Source: Phycisphaerales bacterium
GTDB lineage: Bacteria > Planctomycetota > Phycisphaerae > Phycisphaerales > SM1A02
NCBI GenBank assembly: GCA_029245245.1
Contig: JAQWPT010000032.1
Span: 121,536 to 185,535, forward strand
DNA: 64,000 bases
Reading direction: 5' to 3'
Within the stretch, counting starts at the first letter, position 1, and every line of letters begins with the position of its first letter. The notes under the pieces are model-generated. The model saw only the letters and a list, made by a program, of their open reading frames with translations, had not been told where the DNA came from and made no database searches. The translations under genes and the position numbers were made by a program. This document shows positions 43,089 to 51,321 of the stretch, one piece after another.

Positions 43089-46000
43089 TCAAGAGGTTTG
43101 CGTCGTACAGGCCTCCGGGCTCAACCCTTCGCCGTGAGAGTCCTCGCCTCCACCCTCGGGCCGTGGCACCCCGTTCCAGAGGTAGAAACACCCTCGCTTG
43201 ATGTCATCGAGAATCATGATCAGGCATGGAAGCAGAAGGAGAATCAGGACCGTCGCGCTCATGAGTCCGAAGGAAATGGCGATTGCCATTGGAATCAGGA
43301 ATCGGGCCTGGAAGGACTGCTCGAGCATCAAGGGCGTCAGGCCCAGGACCGTGGTCACCGTGGTCAGGAAGATCGGTCGAAGCCGCTCGGCCCCGGCTCG
43401 CAGCAGTGCCGTATCCAGGGAGACTCCCTTGTCACGTTCGTCCTGATAGAAGTGCACCAGGATCAGGGAGTCATTGACGACGATTCCACTGAGCGCCACG
43501 AAGCCGATGATGCTCAGGAACGTTAGCTCGTAGCCAAGCAGAATGTGCCCCCAGATGACGCCGATGATGGCGAAGGGAATGCCCAGCATCACCGTCAAGG
43601 GCAGCGTGTAACTCCTGAACAACCAGGCCAGTATGCCGTAGATCATCCCCAGTGCAGCCATGTAGCCAAGTGGCAACGACGCGAAGGCCCTGGACTGTGA
43701 TTCCTGGCGACCACCCAGCGAGATGTCCAGGTCCGGATAGGACTTGATCCAATCATCGATGGGAAGTGATGCCATGACCAGTTCCGGACTCAGGCCCTCG
43801 GCGGTTTCTGCGGTGACGGTCATGGCCCGGGACCGGTTTCGTCGCCGGATCCCGGCGTAGCCCGAACCATCACTGAGTTCCACGACCTCGGCCAGTGGGA
43901 TTGACCGGCCGTCGGGCGAGATGACCCACATCGATTCGATCGCGGACAGGTCCGCCCTGGACAGACCCTCGGCGCTGACACGCACATCGATGTCCTCGCC
44001 GTCAGCAGCGAAGACGTGGGCCTCGTCACCATAGACGGACGCTCGTACCTGTCGTGCGATGTCGGCCACCGTCAGTCCCAGCGCAGCCCCGGAAGGACGC
44101 AACCGGATCTGCAGTTCATGCTGCCCATCGAAGAGGTCGTCCGAAATGTCGAAGACCCCCTCGTAGATGGCCAGGTCGTTCTTCATCCGCTCCGAGAGGG
44201 CCATCATGCGATCCATGTCCTGCCCACTGATGTAGACAGTGATGTCCTTGCCCCCCGGCCCGCCGCTGAGTTCCTCGACCGTGAACGACTCGACCCCGGG
44301 AAGCCGGCCTTCCAGGGAAGCACGGACATCCGTCATGATCGTGGCCGCATTGCGGTCGCGAACCTCGGCCGGGGTCAGTTCCAGGAAGATCTGTCCGACG
44401 TTGGTCGAACTTGAAACACGCCCGGACTCCATGTTCGATGATGCCCCGACGATGGTGTTGACGACCTTGACTTCAGGCTGTTCGTGCAATGCATCCTCGA
44501 CCCGAAGTGCCACCGCCTTGGTGTGTTCCAACGGGGTGCCGATGGGCATTTCGAATTTCACCATCACGCTCTCGGCATCATCACTGGGAAGGAAGTTGTA
44601 CCCCACCCGACCACCGACCATGAAGGCGAGTGAGAACAGCAGGACCGCAACGGACACCGCCAGCGTGAGGTACCGGTACTGGAGCATGGTGCTCAGCACG
44701 CCGACGTACCGTGGCACGATCCGCTGGAAGATCAGGTGATCACGTTTGCGCTCGAAGCGTCGCAGTCGCCCTTCCTTCCTGGTACTGGCACCATTTCGAT
44801 CCCGACGAGCCAGTCCATGCCCCATGTGACCGGGCAGCATCATCAGGCATTCGATGAGGCTCATGAAGAGCGCAAGCGACACCACGATCGGCAAGGCCCC
44901 CATCATGTCGCCGATGCGCCCCTTGATGAATGTCAACGGCAGGAAGGCGACGATGCTGGTGAGCACGGTCGCCACCACCGGCCACTGGACCCGGCTGGCA
45001 CCATCGATGGCCGCTTCCAGTCCACCCAACCCCTGGTCATGCCGGGCCTGGATGCTCTCACAGACCACGATGGCATCATCGACGAGCAGTCCGATGACCA
45101 CGATGAGCCCGAACATCGTCAGCAGGTTCAGCGTGGTCCCAGTCCATTCCATGAGGATGAGGGTTCCCGAGAAGGCGATCACGAGCCCCATGCCCACCCA
45201 GAAGGCCGCCCGCCAATTCAGGAACACCATGAGAGTCAGGAAGACAAGCACCGCTCCGTAGATCGCGTTCTCGGTCAGGAGACCGAGTCGACCTTCCACG
45301 AAACGAGCCAGGTCGGTGAATGTCGTCATCTGGATGCCTGGTGGGAGCACGTGAGTGGAGTTTGATCCAAGATCCCATGCCTTCTTGACGTCCGGATTGA
45401 TCATCATGTCCACGGTGGACATCGTCAACGGCTCGCTGTTTCGACCGTCCACGTAGGCACGGACCATGCGTGCCATCTTCACGATGTCCTGCTTGCCCGC
45501 TCGCAGCGCCGTGAGACTCACGGATGGCGCGCGATTGAAGCGGACGCTCATCGGACGATCCACGAAGGAGCGGTAGACACGGGCGATATCACCAAGTCGA
45601 ACTACGTCGCCATCGGGTTCGGCCACGATGACGATGTCCCGGATCGACTCGCTTTCCTCGGTCACACCCATGGTGCGAATGCCGATCGTGCCCCCACTGG
45701 TCTGGATCGAACCACCGGGAATCTCCCGCATCCAGAGGGAGACGGCCGAGGACACGCTGGGCAACGGGATCCCATAGCGAACCATCGCGTCCCGATCGAC
45801 CTCGACCCGGATCTCGTAGTTCCGAATGCCGCCACCGAATGCCAACTGGCCCATGCCCGGCAACGAGCGGAGTTCATCGCGTGCCGCCCGAGCCGCCTGC
45901 TTGAGCACCTCTTCGTCGGCCTCACCGTAGATCTCGAGCATGATCACCGGCAACTGGTTGTCGATCTTGGTGACCTGGAGCCGTTCCGCGTCCTCGGGCA

Positions 46001-46355
46001 GATCCTGCAAGGCAAGGACCGCCCGCTCCACTTCATCGACCGCGGCATCGATGTCGGTGATCTCCTCGCGGAACGTCACCATGATGCTGCCACCACCTTC
46101 GACGAGATTCGTACGGATCTCGTCGACCTCCTTGAGTTCGGAGACTGCATCCTCGACCTTGCGAGCGAGGGACTCCTCCACTTCTTCCGGTGAAGCACCG
46201 GGGTATGGCAGCGAGATGGACGCTCGATCCGGGGCGATGTCGGGGAAGAACTCACGTCGCAGCGTCAGCGCGGACCATGCCCCGAAGACCAGGATGGCCA
46301 CCATGATGATGTTGACCGGGACGGGATTGCGAACGCTGAAGCGAGGAAGACTCAC
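43089..46355 (-). CDS. RND efflux transporter permease (AcrB/HAE type)
   Basis: 1088 residues with the twelve-helix RND pattern: TM1 after residue 10, a large periplasmic loop, TM2-6 from about 355, a second loop, TM8-12 near the end. Typical segments: GASPEEVEESLARKVEDAV, LLVDDAIVVCESI (TM4 with Asp pair), LPLTFIKGRIGDMMGALP and VVNDSLILVHFY. Pumps hydrophobic compounds or lipids out using the proton gradient. The start overlaps the adaptor stop by ATGA. The outer-membrane channel gene is not in the window. The C-terminal tail is unusually polar (PRPEGGGEDSHGEG). Confidence 0.93.
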   Translation of the reverse strand: MSLPRFSVRNPVPVNIIMVAILVFGAWSALTLRREFFPDIAPDRASISLPYPGASPEEVEESLARKVEDAVSELKEVDEIRTNLVEGGGSIMVTFREEITDIDAAVDEVERAVLALQDLPEDAERLQVTKIDNQLPVIMLEIYGEADEEVLKQAARAARDELRSLPGMGQLAFGGGIRNYEIRVEVDRDAMVRYGIPLPSVSSAVSLWMREIPGGSIQTSGGTIGIRTMGVTEESESIRDIVIVAEPDGDVVRLGDIARVYRSFVDRPMSVRFNRAPSVSLTALRAGKQDIVKMARMVRAYVDGRNSEPLTMSTVDMMINPDVKKAWDLGSNSTHVLPPGIQMTTFTDLARFVEGRLGLLTENAIYGAVLVFLTLMVFLNWRAAFWVGMGLVIAFSGTLILMEWTGTTLNLLTMFGLIVVIGLLVDDAIVVCESIQARHDQGLGGLEAAIDGASRVQWPVVATVLTSIVAFLPLTFIKGRIGDMMGALPIVVSLALFMSLIECLMMLPGHMGHGLARRDRNGASTRKEGRLRRFERKRDHLIFQRIVPRYVGVLSTMLQYRYLTLAVSVAVLLFSLAFMVGGRVGYNFLPSDDAESVMVKFEMPIGTPLEHTKAVALRVEDALHEQPEVKVVNTIVGASSNMESGRVSSSTNVGQIFLELTPAEVRDRNAATIMTDVRASLEGRLPGVESFTVEELSGGPGGKDITVYISGQDMDRMMALSERMKNDLAIYEGVFDISDDLFDGQHELQIRLRPSGAALGLTVADIARQVRASVYGDEAHVFAADGEDIDVRVSAEGLSRADLSAIESMWVISPDGRSIPLAEVVELSDGSGYAGIRRRNRSRAMTVTAETAEGLSPELVMASLPIDDWIKSYPDLDISLGGRQESQSRAFASLPLGYMAALGMIYGILAWLFRSYTLPLTVMLGIPFAIIGVIWGHILLGYELTFLSIIGFVALSGIVVNDSLILVHFYQDERDKGVSLDTALLRAGAERLRPIFLTTVTTVLGLTPLMLEQSFQARFLIPMAIAISFGLMSATVLILLLLPCLIMILDDIKRGCFYLWNGVPRPEGGGEDSHGEGLSPEACTTQTS

Positions 46356-47680
46356 TGCGGTGTTCCCTCGTCCGTCTTCAGGGAGGCCAGTGCCTCTGAA
46401 CTGGGCACGACCGACACCGGCAGTCCATCGGTCAGGGATCGCGTCGGAGTCACGACCACGAGTTCACCAGGCTGCATGGGCGTCTCGAGGACCAGCCAGT
46501 CCCGATCGGGCAGGCCGCTCTCGTCCACCGAGAGGTTGACCGCATGAGCCACCTGAACCGGGATGCTCTGGATCCGTCCGTCACGAACCAGCAGCAGGCG
46601 GTCATTGAGGACGGATCGGCGCGGGACCACCCAGGACTGCGTACCACGGGAACTCTCCACCTCGCCCCGGAGAAACATGCCCGGCGCGAGATAGTCCTCG
46701 TCGCCGATGACCTGTTCAAGTTCCACGTACACGGTCGTCGTACGCGTGGTCGGGTCGTCTTCGGGCGCGATCCGGCTGACGGTGCCCTCCCATGCGAGTT
46801 CATGTGAACCGGTCGCATTCAGCGTGACGGTGTCACCGATCCCGAGTTCGCTTCGTACCGCCGCCGAAAGTCGCAGCGGTACCTCGATGGTGCTCGGATC
46901 GATCACCCTGGCGACCCGGGATCCACTGGTGAGACTTTCACCGATCTTCACATCCACCGACTCGATGAAGCCGGTCAATGGGCTGGTGATCCGGCAACGA
47001 TCGATCCGCTGCTGGGCCAGTTGCAGGCTGGCTTCCTCGCTGCGCTGACGAGCCAGCAACTGGGTTCGCTGGGTTCGCAGTTGATCGGCCTGTTGCCGCG
47101 ACGTGATCAGGGCGGACTGCTTGCTGATCAGGGCCTGCCGCAACTGGTCGACTTCCCGAGGCGGGGCCGCATCTCGTGCGGCAGCCTCCTGGATCCGCTG
47201 GAAATCACGCTGGGCGATCTGCACTTCCTCCTCCGAGAGATCAAGGCGATCATCGGCCGCCTTCTGCTCCAGGGCCAGGGAAGCGAGTTGCGATTCGATG
47301 TCGGCGATCTGCTGGTTGGCGATCGTTCGCTCATGGATGAAATCCGCATCGTCGAGTTGCACGAGCAACTGGCCGATGGACACGCCATTGCCGGCACGAC
47401 TGGATCGGGGCAGCTCAACCACCGTCGAGGTCACGCGGGTGGGCACATCAGCATGACGAAGGGCATCGGCCACCCCGTAGCCTTCGAACTGCCGGCAGAC
47501 ATCCCTCCGGGTCGATTCCAGGACGATCACGGAACGAGCCGGCTTGGCATCGTCGGACATCTGGGCCTGCGGAGCCGTCATCACCAGCATGCTCATGAAA
47601 AGCACTGCCAGCAGCACGACGATCGTGCCGGCTGCGAAGCGCGTGATCCACCGAATGGGCTGGTTCACCTTGTTTTCCAT
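46352..47680 (-). CDS. RND efflux periplasmic adaptor (HlyD/MFP family)
   Basis: 442 residues. A single N-terminal membrane anchor (FAAGTIVVLLAVLFMSMLVM) is followed by a lipoyl half-motif, a long alpha-hairpin (about residues 110-225), then RCRITSPLTGFIESVDVKIGE and the barrel domain. This links the permease to an outer-membrane channel. I use start 47680 (MENKVNQPIRW); the track of open frame reaches 47713. A TAGAAT at 47756-47761 may be the -10. Coupled to the permease by ATGA. Confidence 0.9.
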   Translation of the reverse strand: MENKVNQPIRWITRFAAGTIVVLLAVLFMSMLVMTAPQAQMSDDAKPARSVIVLESTRRDVCRQFEGYGVADALRHADVPTRVTSTVVELPRSSRAGNGVSIGQLLVQLDDADFIHERTIANQQIADIESQLASLALEQKAADDRLDLSEEEVQIAQRDFQRIQEAAARDAAPPREVDQLRQALISKQSALITSRQQADQLRTQRTQLLARQRSEEASLQLAQQRIDRCRITSPLTGFIESVDVKIGESLTSGSRVARVIDPSTIEVPLRLSAAVRSELGIGDTVTLNATGSHELAWEGTVSRIAPEDDPTTRTTTVYVELEQVIGDEDYLAPGMFLRGEVESSRGTQSWVVPRRSVLNDRLLLVRDGRIQSIPVQVAHAVNLSVDESGLPDRDWLVLETPMQPGELVVVTPTRSLTDGLPVSVVPSSEALASLKTDEGTPQ

Positions 47681-47809
47681 GTTTGAGGACCCCTGGAGAC
47701 GCCTGGTTCTCATCGACCGGGACCAGAAATGGCCGTGAACGAACCGAGGAGATCATTCTAGCACTCGAACGCCTGAAACCCACCGATCATTCCGACCCCA
47801 CCCCTTGCA

Positions 47810-47839
47810 TTGCCAGCCATCACCGCCACCGGCTAGGAT
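47810..47839 (+). promoter_or_regulatory. Leaderless-type promoter of gatC
   Basis: -35 TTGCCA (47810-47815, five of six matches to TTGACA), 18-nt spacer, -10 TAGGAT (47834-47839), then 7 nt to ATG 47847. The best-supported leaderless-type promoter in the window. Confidence 0.7.
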
Positions 47840-47846
47840 CCTCGAA

Positions 47847-48185
47847 ATGACTCCCCCCGATGCATCCCCCGGCCACGCGGAATCCCCGATTACGATCGAG
47901 GAGGTCCGACACGTGGCTGAACTGGCACGCCTGGCCATGTCGGGGGAAGAACTGGAAGCATGCCGTGGCGAACTGGCATCGATCCTGGGCCACATCGCCA
48001 CCATCAACGGTGTGAACGTCGAGGGCATTGCCCCCATGGCCCATGCCATCGACATGTCCAACCGACTGTCCGAGGACGTGCCCGGGGAATCCCTCTCCAT
48101 CGAAGACGTGCTCTCCAACGCCCCCGCGGTTGAAGATCGATACATCGCCGTCCCCAAGGTCCTGGATCCGGGTGACGGAGCATGA
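47847..48185 (+). CDS. gatC: Asp-tRNA(Asn)/Glu-tRNA(Gln) amidotransferase subunit C
   Basis: 112 residues with the GatC start ITIEEVRHVAELARLAMS and the helical C-terminal part ending NAPAVEDRYIAVPKVLDPG. It stabilises the GatCAB complex that amidates mischarged tRNA. Start ATG 47847 is chosen from the -10 hexamer 7 nt upstream; an open frame to 47805 lies within the promoter. It overlaps gatA by ATGA. Confidence 0.93.
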   Translation: MTPPDASPGHAESPITIEEVRHVAELARLAMSGEELEACRGELASILGHIATINGVNVEGIAPMAHAIDMSNRLSEDVPGESLSIEDVLSNAPAVEDRYIAVPKVLDPGDGA

Positions 48186-49672
48186 GCGATCACGGAACCA
48201 TCGCTGATCTTGCGGCACGCATCCGCACTCGGGAGACGACAGCTGTCGCGGCGCTGGAAGCATGCCTGGATTCCATCGATCGCCACGACGGAGCCATCGC
48301 CAGTTTCCAGTGCACCTCTGCCGACGTCGCCCGTGCGCGGGCCGAGGCGATCGATCGGAGAATCGATTCCGGCGAGGATGTCGGACCACTGGCCGGTGTG
48401 CCCATCGCGATCAAGGACAACATCGTCACCCGGGGTGAACCAACCACCTGCGGCTCACGCATCCTCGAGCACTTCCAGAGCCCCTACGACGCCACCGTGA
48501 TCCAGCGACTGAACGACGCAGGGGCCGTGCCCTTCGGCAAGACCCGGTGCGACGAGTTCGCCATGGGTTCGGGAACCGAGTACTGCGCCTTCGGCCCGGT
48601 CCACAATCCGTGGGACACGTCGCGTGTTCCTGGTGGTTCGTCCGGTGGCAGCGCTGCCGCCGTCGCTGCAGGCTTCTGCCCCGCCGCCCTGGGCAGTGAC
48701 ACCGGTGGTTCCATCCGGCAGCCCGCGTCACTGTGCGGCGTGGTGGGCATCAAGCCGACCTACGGTCGCGTCAGTCGCTATGGGCTGGTCAGTTTCGGCC
48801 CCAGCCTCGACCAGATCGGCCCCTTCGCCCGGACCGTCGAAGATGCCACGCTGGTCCTGCAGGCCATTGCCGGTGAAGACGTCCATGATTCCACGACCAT
48901 CGACACGCCGGCGGAGGACTACCTCAAGGACCTGCATGTCCCCATCGAGGGGCTTCGCATCGGACTGCCCCGCGAGTACATCGACACCGGCAACGACGAT
49001 GCCGTCAACGACATGGTCAATGCCGCCGTGGAAACCTACCGCGGACTCGGAGCCGAGATCGTCGACGTGCAACTTCCCCTGACTGATGTCGGCATCGCCA
49101 CCTACTACGTGATCGGTCCCGCCGAAGCCTCCAGCAACCTCGCCCGCTTCGACGGAATTCGATATGGCCGGCGTGTCCCGCCAGGCCCCGGCGAGGAACT
49201 CTTCGACCTCTACGCCAAAAGCCGCGGCGAAGGATTCGGTCCCGAGGTTCGGCGCCGAATCATGCTTGGCACCTACGTGCTCAGCGCCGGCTACTACGAC
49301 GCGTACTACAAGCGTGCGCTGCAGGTCCGTCGCTTGATCCGCCAGGAGTTCGAGAACGTCTTCCAGCAATGCGACGTGCTCCTGGGACCGACCACCCCTG
49401 CTCCCGCCTTCCCCATCGGATCGATCTCCGACCCACTGACGATGTACCTCTGCGACCGCTACACCGTCAATGCGAACATCGCGGGCATCTGCGGCATCTC
49501 GCTGCCCGCTGGATTCGCCGACGCCAACGGCTGCACGCTGCCGCTGGGACTGCAACTGCAGGCACCGGCACTTGGCGAAGGAACTCTCCTTCGCGCGGCA
49601 CGCATGTTCGAAGCGGCCACGAACCACCACGCTCGGACTCCGGAACTCGACCCTGCGGCGACGGGTTCCTGA
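48182..49672 (+). CDS. gatA: Asp-tRNA(Asn)/Glu-tRNA(Gln) amidotransferase subunit A
   Basis: Glutaminase/transamidation subunit, 496 residues. The Ser-cisSer-Lys triad is in VPIAIKDNIV (Lys) and VPGGSSGGSAAAVAAG / GSDTGGSIRQPAS (Ser residues). ATYYVIGPAEASSNLARFDG and the C-terminal GLQLQAPALGEGTLLR are also typical of GatA rather than generic amidases. gatB is not in the window, so the third subunit is encoded elsewhere. Its stop overlaps the next start (TGATG). Confidence 0.95.
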   Translation: MSDHGTIADLAARIRTRETTAVAALEACLDSIDRHDGAIASFQCTSADVARARAEAIDRRIDSGEDVGPLAGVPIAIKDNIVTRGEPTTCGSRILEHFQSPYDATVIQRLNDAGAVPFGKTRCDEFAMGSGTEYCAFGPVHNPWDTSRVPGGSSGGSAAAVAAGFCPAALGSDTGGSIRQPASLCGVVGIKPTYGRVSRYGLVSFGPSLDQIGPFARTVEDATLVLQAIAGEDVHDSTTIDTPAEDYLKDLHVPIEGLRIGLPREYIDTGNDDAVNDMVNAAVETYRGLGAEIVDVQLPLTDVGIATYYVIGPAEASSNLARFDGIRYGRRVPPGPGEELFDLYAKSRGEGFGPEVRRRIMLGTYVLSAGYYDAYYKRALQVRRLIRQEFENVFQQCDVLLGPTTPAPAFPIGSISDPLTMYLCDRYTVNANIAGICGISLPAGFADANGCTLPLGLQLQAPALGEGTLLRAARMFEAATNHHARTPELDPAATGS

Positions 49673-50631
49673 TGGCGGCTTCTTCACACGTCGTCGGCAT
49701 CGACCTCGGTGGCACCAACACCCTGGCGTGCGTAATGGACTGCGAAGGCCGGATCCTTGCCCGGGTCCATCGTGAAACGGGCGCCACGCGAGGAACCGAA
49801 GCGGTCATCGACGGACTTGCCGATGCGACACGCGACGCCTGCAGTGCTGCGGGCATCGACCTGGCCGCGATTACTGCCGTGGGCATCGCCGTCTGCGGCG
49901 CGGTGGATCACGAAGCGGGCATCGTGCTGGCTACCGGCGCCCTGGACTGGAAGGATGTCCCCCTCTCGGCCAAGCTGCACGAGCGACTGGATCGACCCAT
50001 CGTGCTCGAAAACGATGTCAACGCGGCGGCCTGGGGCGAGTACCGCGCTGGCGCCGGACGTGGCGCCTCGGGCATGCTGGCAGCCTGGGTCGGCACTGGT
50101 ATCGGCGGCGGCATCGTGCTCGACGACCGCCTCTACCATGGCCCTCGGGGAACAGCCGGCGAACTTGGACAGACGATGGCCGACACCACCGGTCGTGAGC
50201 CGCGCATTCTCGAGGCCATCGCGTCACGAACCGGCATGCGCAGCCTTGCCGCGGAACGAGCGAGCGACCATCCGGATTCGACGCTGCTGGCCGCCGTCGA
50301 TGGAGACTGCAATGCCATCGGCACTGCGCACCTTGCCGAGGCCTTCGAATCAGGTGATCCACTCACCATCGACGTGATCTCCACCGCGGCCGCCGTGCTC
50401 GGCTCCGCCCTCGCCAACGCCGTCACGCTGCTGTCGATCGACACCGTGGTACTCGGCGGCGGCATGACCGAATCACTGGGTGATGCCTGGCTCCAACTGG
50501 TGCGATCCCGGTTCAACGAGGACGTGTTCCCTCCCCAGGCCGCACAGTGGTGCCGGATCGTGCCGACCGCTCTGCATGCGGACGCGGGACTGGTCGGTGC
50601 AGCGATGATCGCCGCCGATCACGTCGACTGA
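49672..50631 (+). CDS. ROK family sugar kinase-like protein lacking the zinc Cys cluster
   Basis: 319 residues. ATP-binding GIDLGGTNTLACVMD at the start, IVLENDVNAAAWGEY with the catalytic Asp, and the GTGIGGGIVLDDRLY segment identify ROK. The usual zinc-binding GH...CxCGxxGCxE is absent: after GELGQ the sequence reads TTGREPRILEAIAS, so both the His and Cys residues are missing. The C-terminal VVLGGGMTESLGDAWL is normal. Substrate is probably glucose or another hexose, but the missing site makes that less certain. Translationally coupled to gatA. Confidence 0.85.
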   Translation: MAASSHVVGIDLGGTNTLACVMDCEGRILARVHRETGATRGTEAVIDGLADATRDACSAAGIDLAAITAVGIAVCGAVDHEAGIVLATGALDWKDVPLSAKLHERLDRPIVLENDVNAAAWGEYRAGAGRGASGMLAAWVGTGIGGGIVLDDRLYHGPRGTAGELGQTMADTTGREPRILEAIASRTGMRSLAAERASDHPDSTLLAAVDGDCNAIGTAHLAEAFESGDPLTIDVISTAAAVLGSALANAVTLLSIDTVVLGGGMTESLGDAWLQLVRSRFNEDVFPPQAAQWCRIVPTALHADAGLVGAAMIAADHVD

Positions 50632-51198
50632 TCAACCGTTGCCGGAGCGAAGTGGTTGCACCCGCTTGATCGCCCCGAACTTCCTCATCCAGGAGAGGAA
50701 GGACGATCGCAGTGCGCGGCATCGCGTCTCCGAAGGGTCCTCCCCCGGCCAGGGACCCGCGGTCACGGTGGCATCCACCCATGGAGCCTCGGCGAGTCGA
50801 CGAACCGTCACGGTGGCCGGCCAGCCCTGCACCGACGTCAGGTCGTAGCGAACCTCGTCGTCGCTGAGATCTTCATGTCGCAGCACGGCCATGTGCACGG
50901 ACTCCGAGGCCTTGTCCATGGCCAGCGGCACATCGGACCACCGGATGCCATTGGCAGGAAGCAGTGCCAGGGGTTGCCCACTCCGGGGAGTCGCGTGGGC
51001 GGCCTCGACCAGGACGGCGGTCATTCGCTGCTCCTGCTCGCGGCTGAGTTCGTGGTTGGACGGAGGCGCCATCTGGACATTCGAGGCCGGGGCACACCCG
51101 GGCAGTCCCCCGAGGCACAGGACCGATGAAATCCCAAATGAAACGGCGATTCCAGGTACGTGAAGGCTGGTTTTCCAGATATCCATGCTCATCCTCAT
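50632..51198 (-). CDS. Putative lipoprotein of unknown function
   Basis: 188 residues. A signal peptide ends at lipobox GLPGC (Cys about 35). The mature part has mixed strands and helices, including VQGWPATVTVRRLAEAPWVD and a basic C-terminus (RKFGAIKRVQPLRSG). No family recognised. The start at 51198 is chosen from a TATGGT hexamer 7 nt upstream. It meets the ROK gene back-to-back at a shared TGATCA and is divergent from the PgpH gene. Confidence 0.7.
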   Translation of the reverse strand: MRMSMDIWKTSLHVPGIAVSFGISSVLCLGGLPGCAPASNVQMAPPSNHELSREQEQRMTAVLVEAAHATPRSGQPLALLPANGIRWSDVPLAMDKASESVHMAVLRHEDLSDDEVRYDLTSVQGWPATVTVRRLAEAPWVDATVTAGPWPGEDPSETRCRALRSSFLSWMRKFGAIKRVQPLRSGNG

Positions 51199-51205
51199 GG
51201 CCCAG

Positions 51206-51211
51206 ACCATA
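51206..51211 (-). promoter_or_regulatory. -10 hexamer TATGGT, leaderless-type, for the 50632 lipoprotein gene
   Basis: On the minus strand TATGGT is followed by exactly 7 nt and ATG 51198. One of the eight cases. Confidence 0.55.
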
Positions 51212-51321
51212 CCATGATCCCCTGGAAGTCGGAATGCGGTCTCTGGGGGTGACTGCCCCTTTCAGACCGATACTGGGGAGGACCCCCACCCCCCCGACCA
51301 GGGCCGAGAACGGAAGCACCA

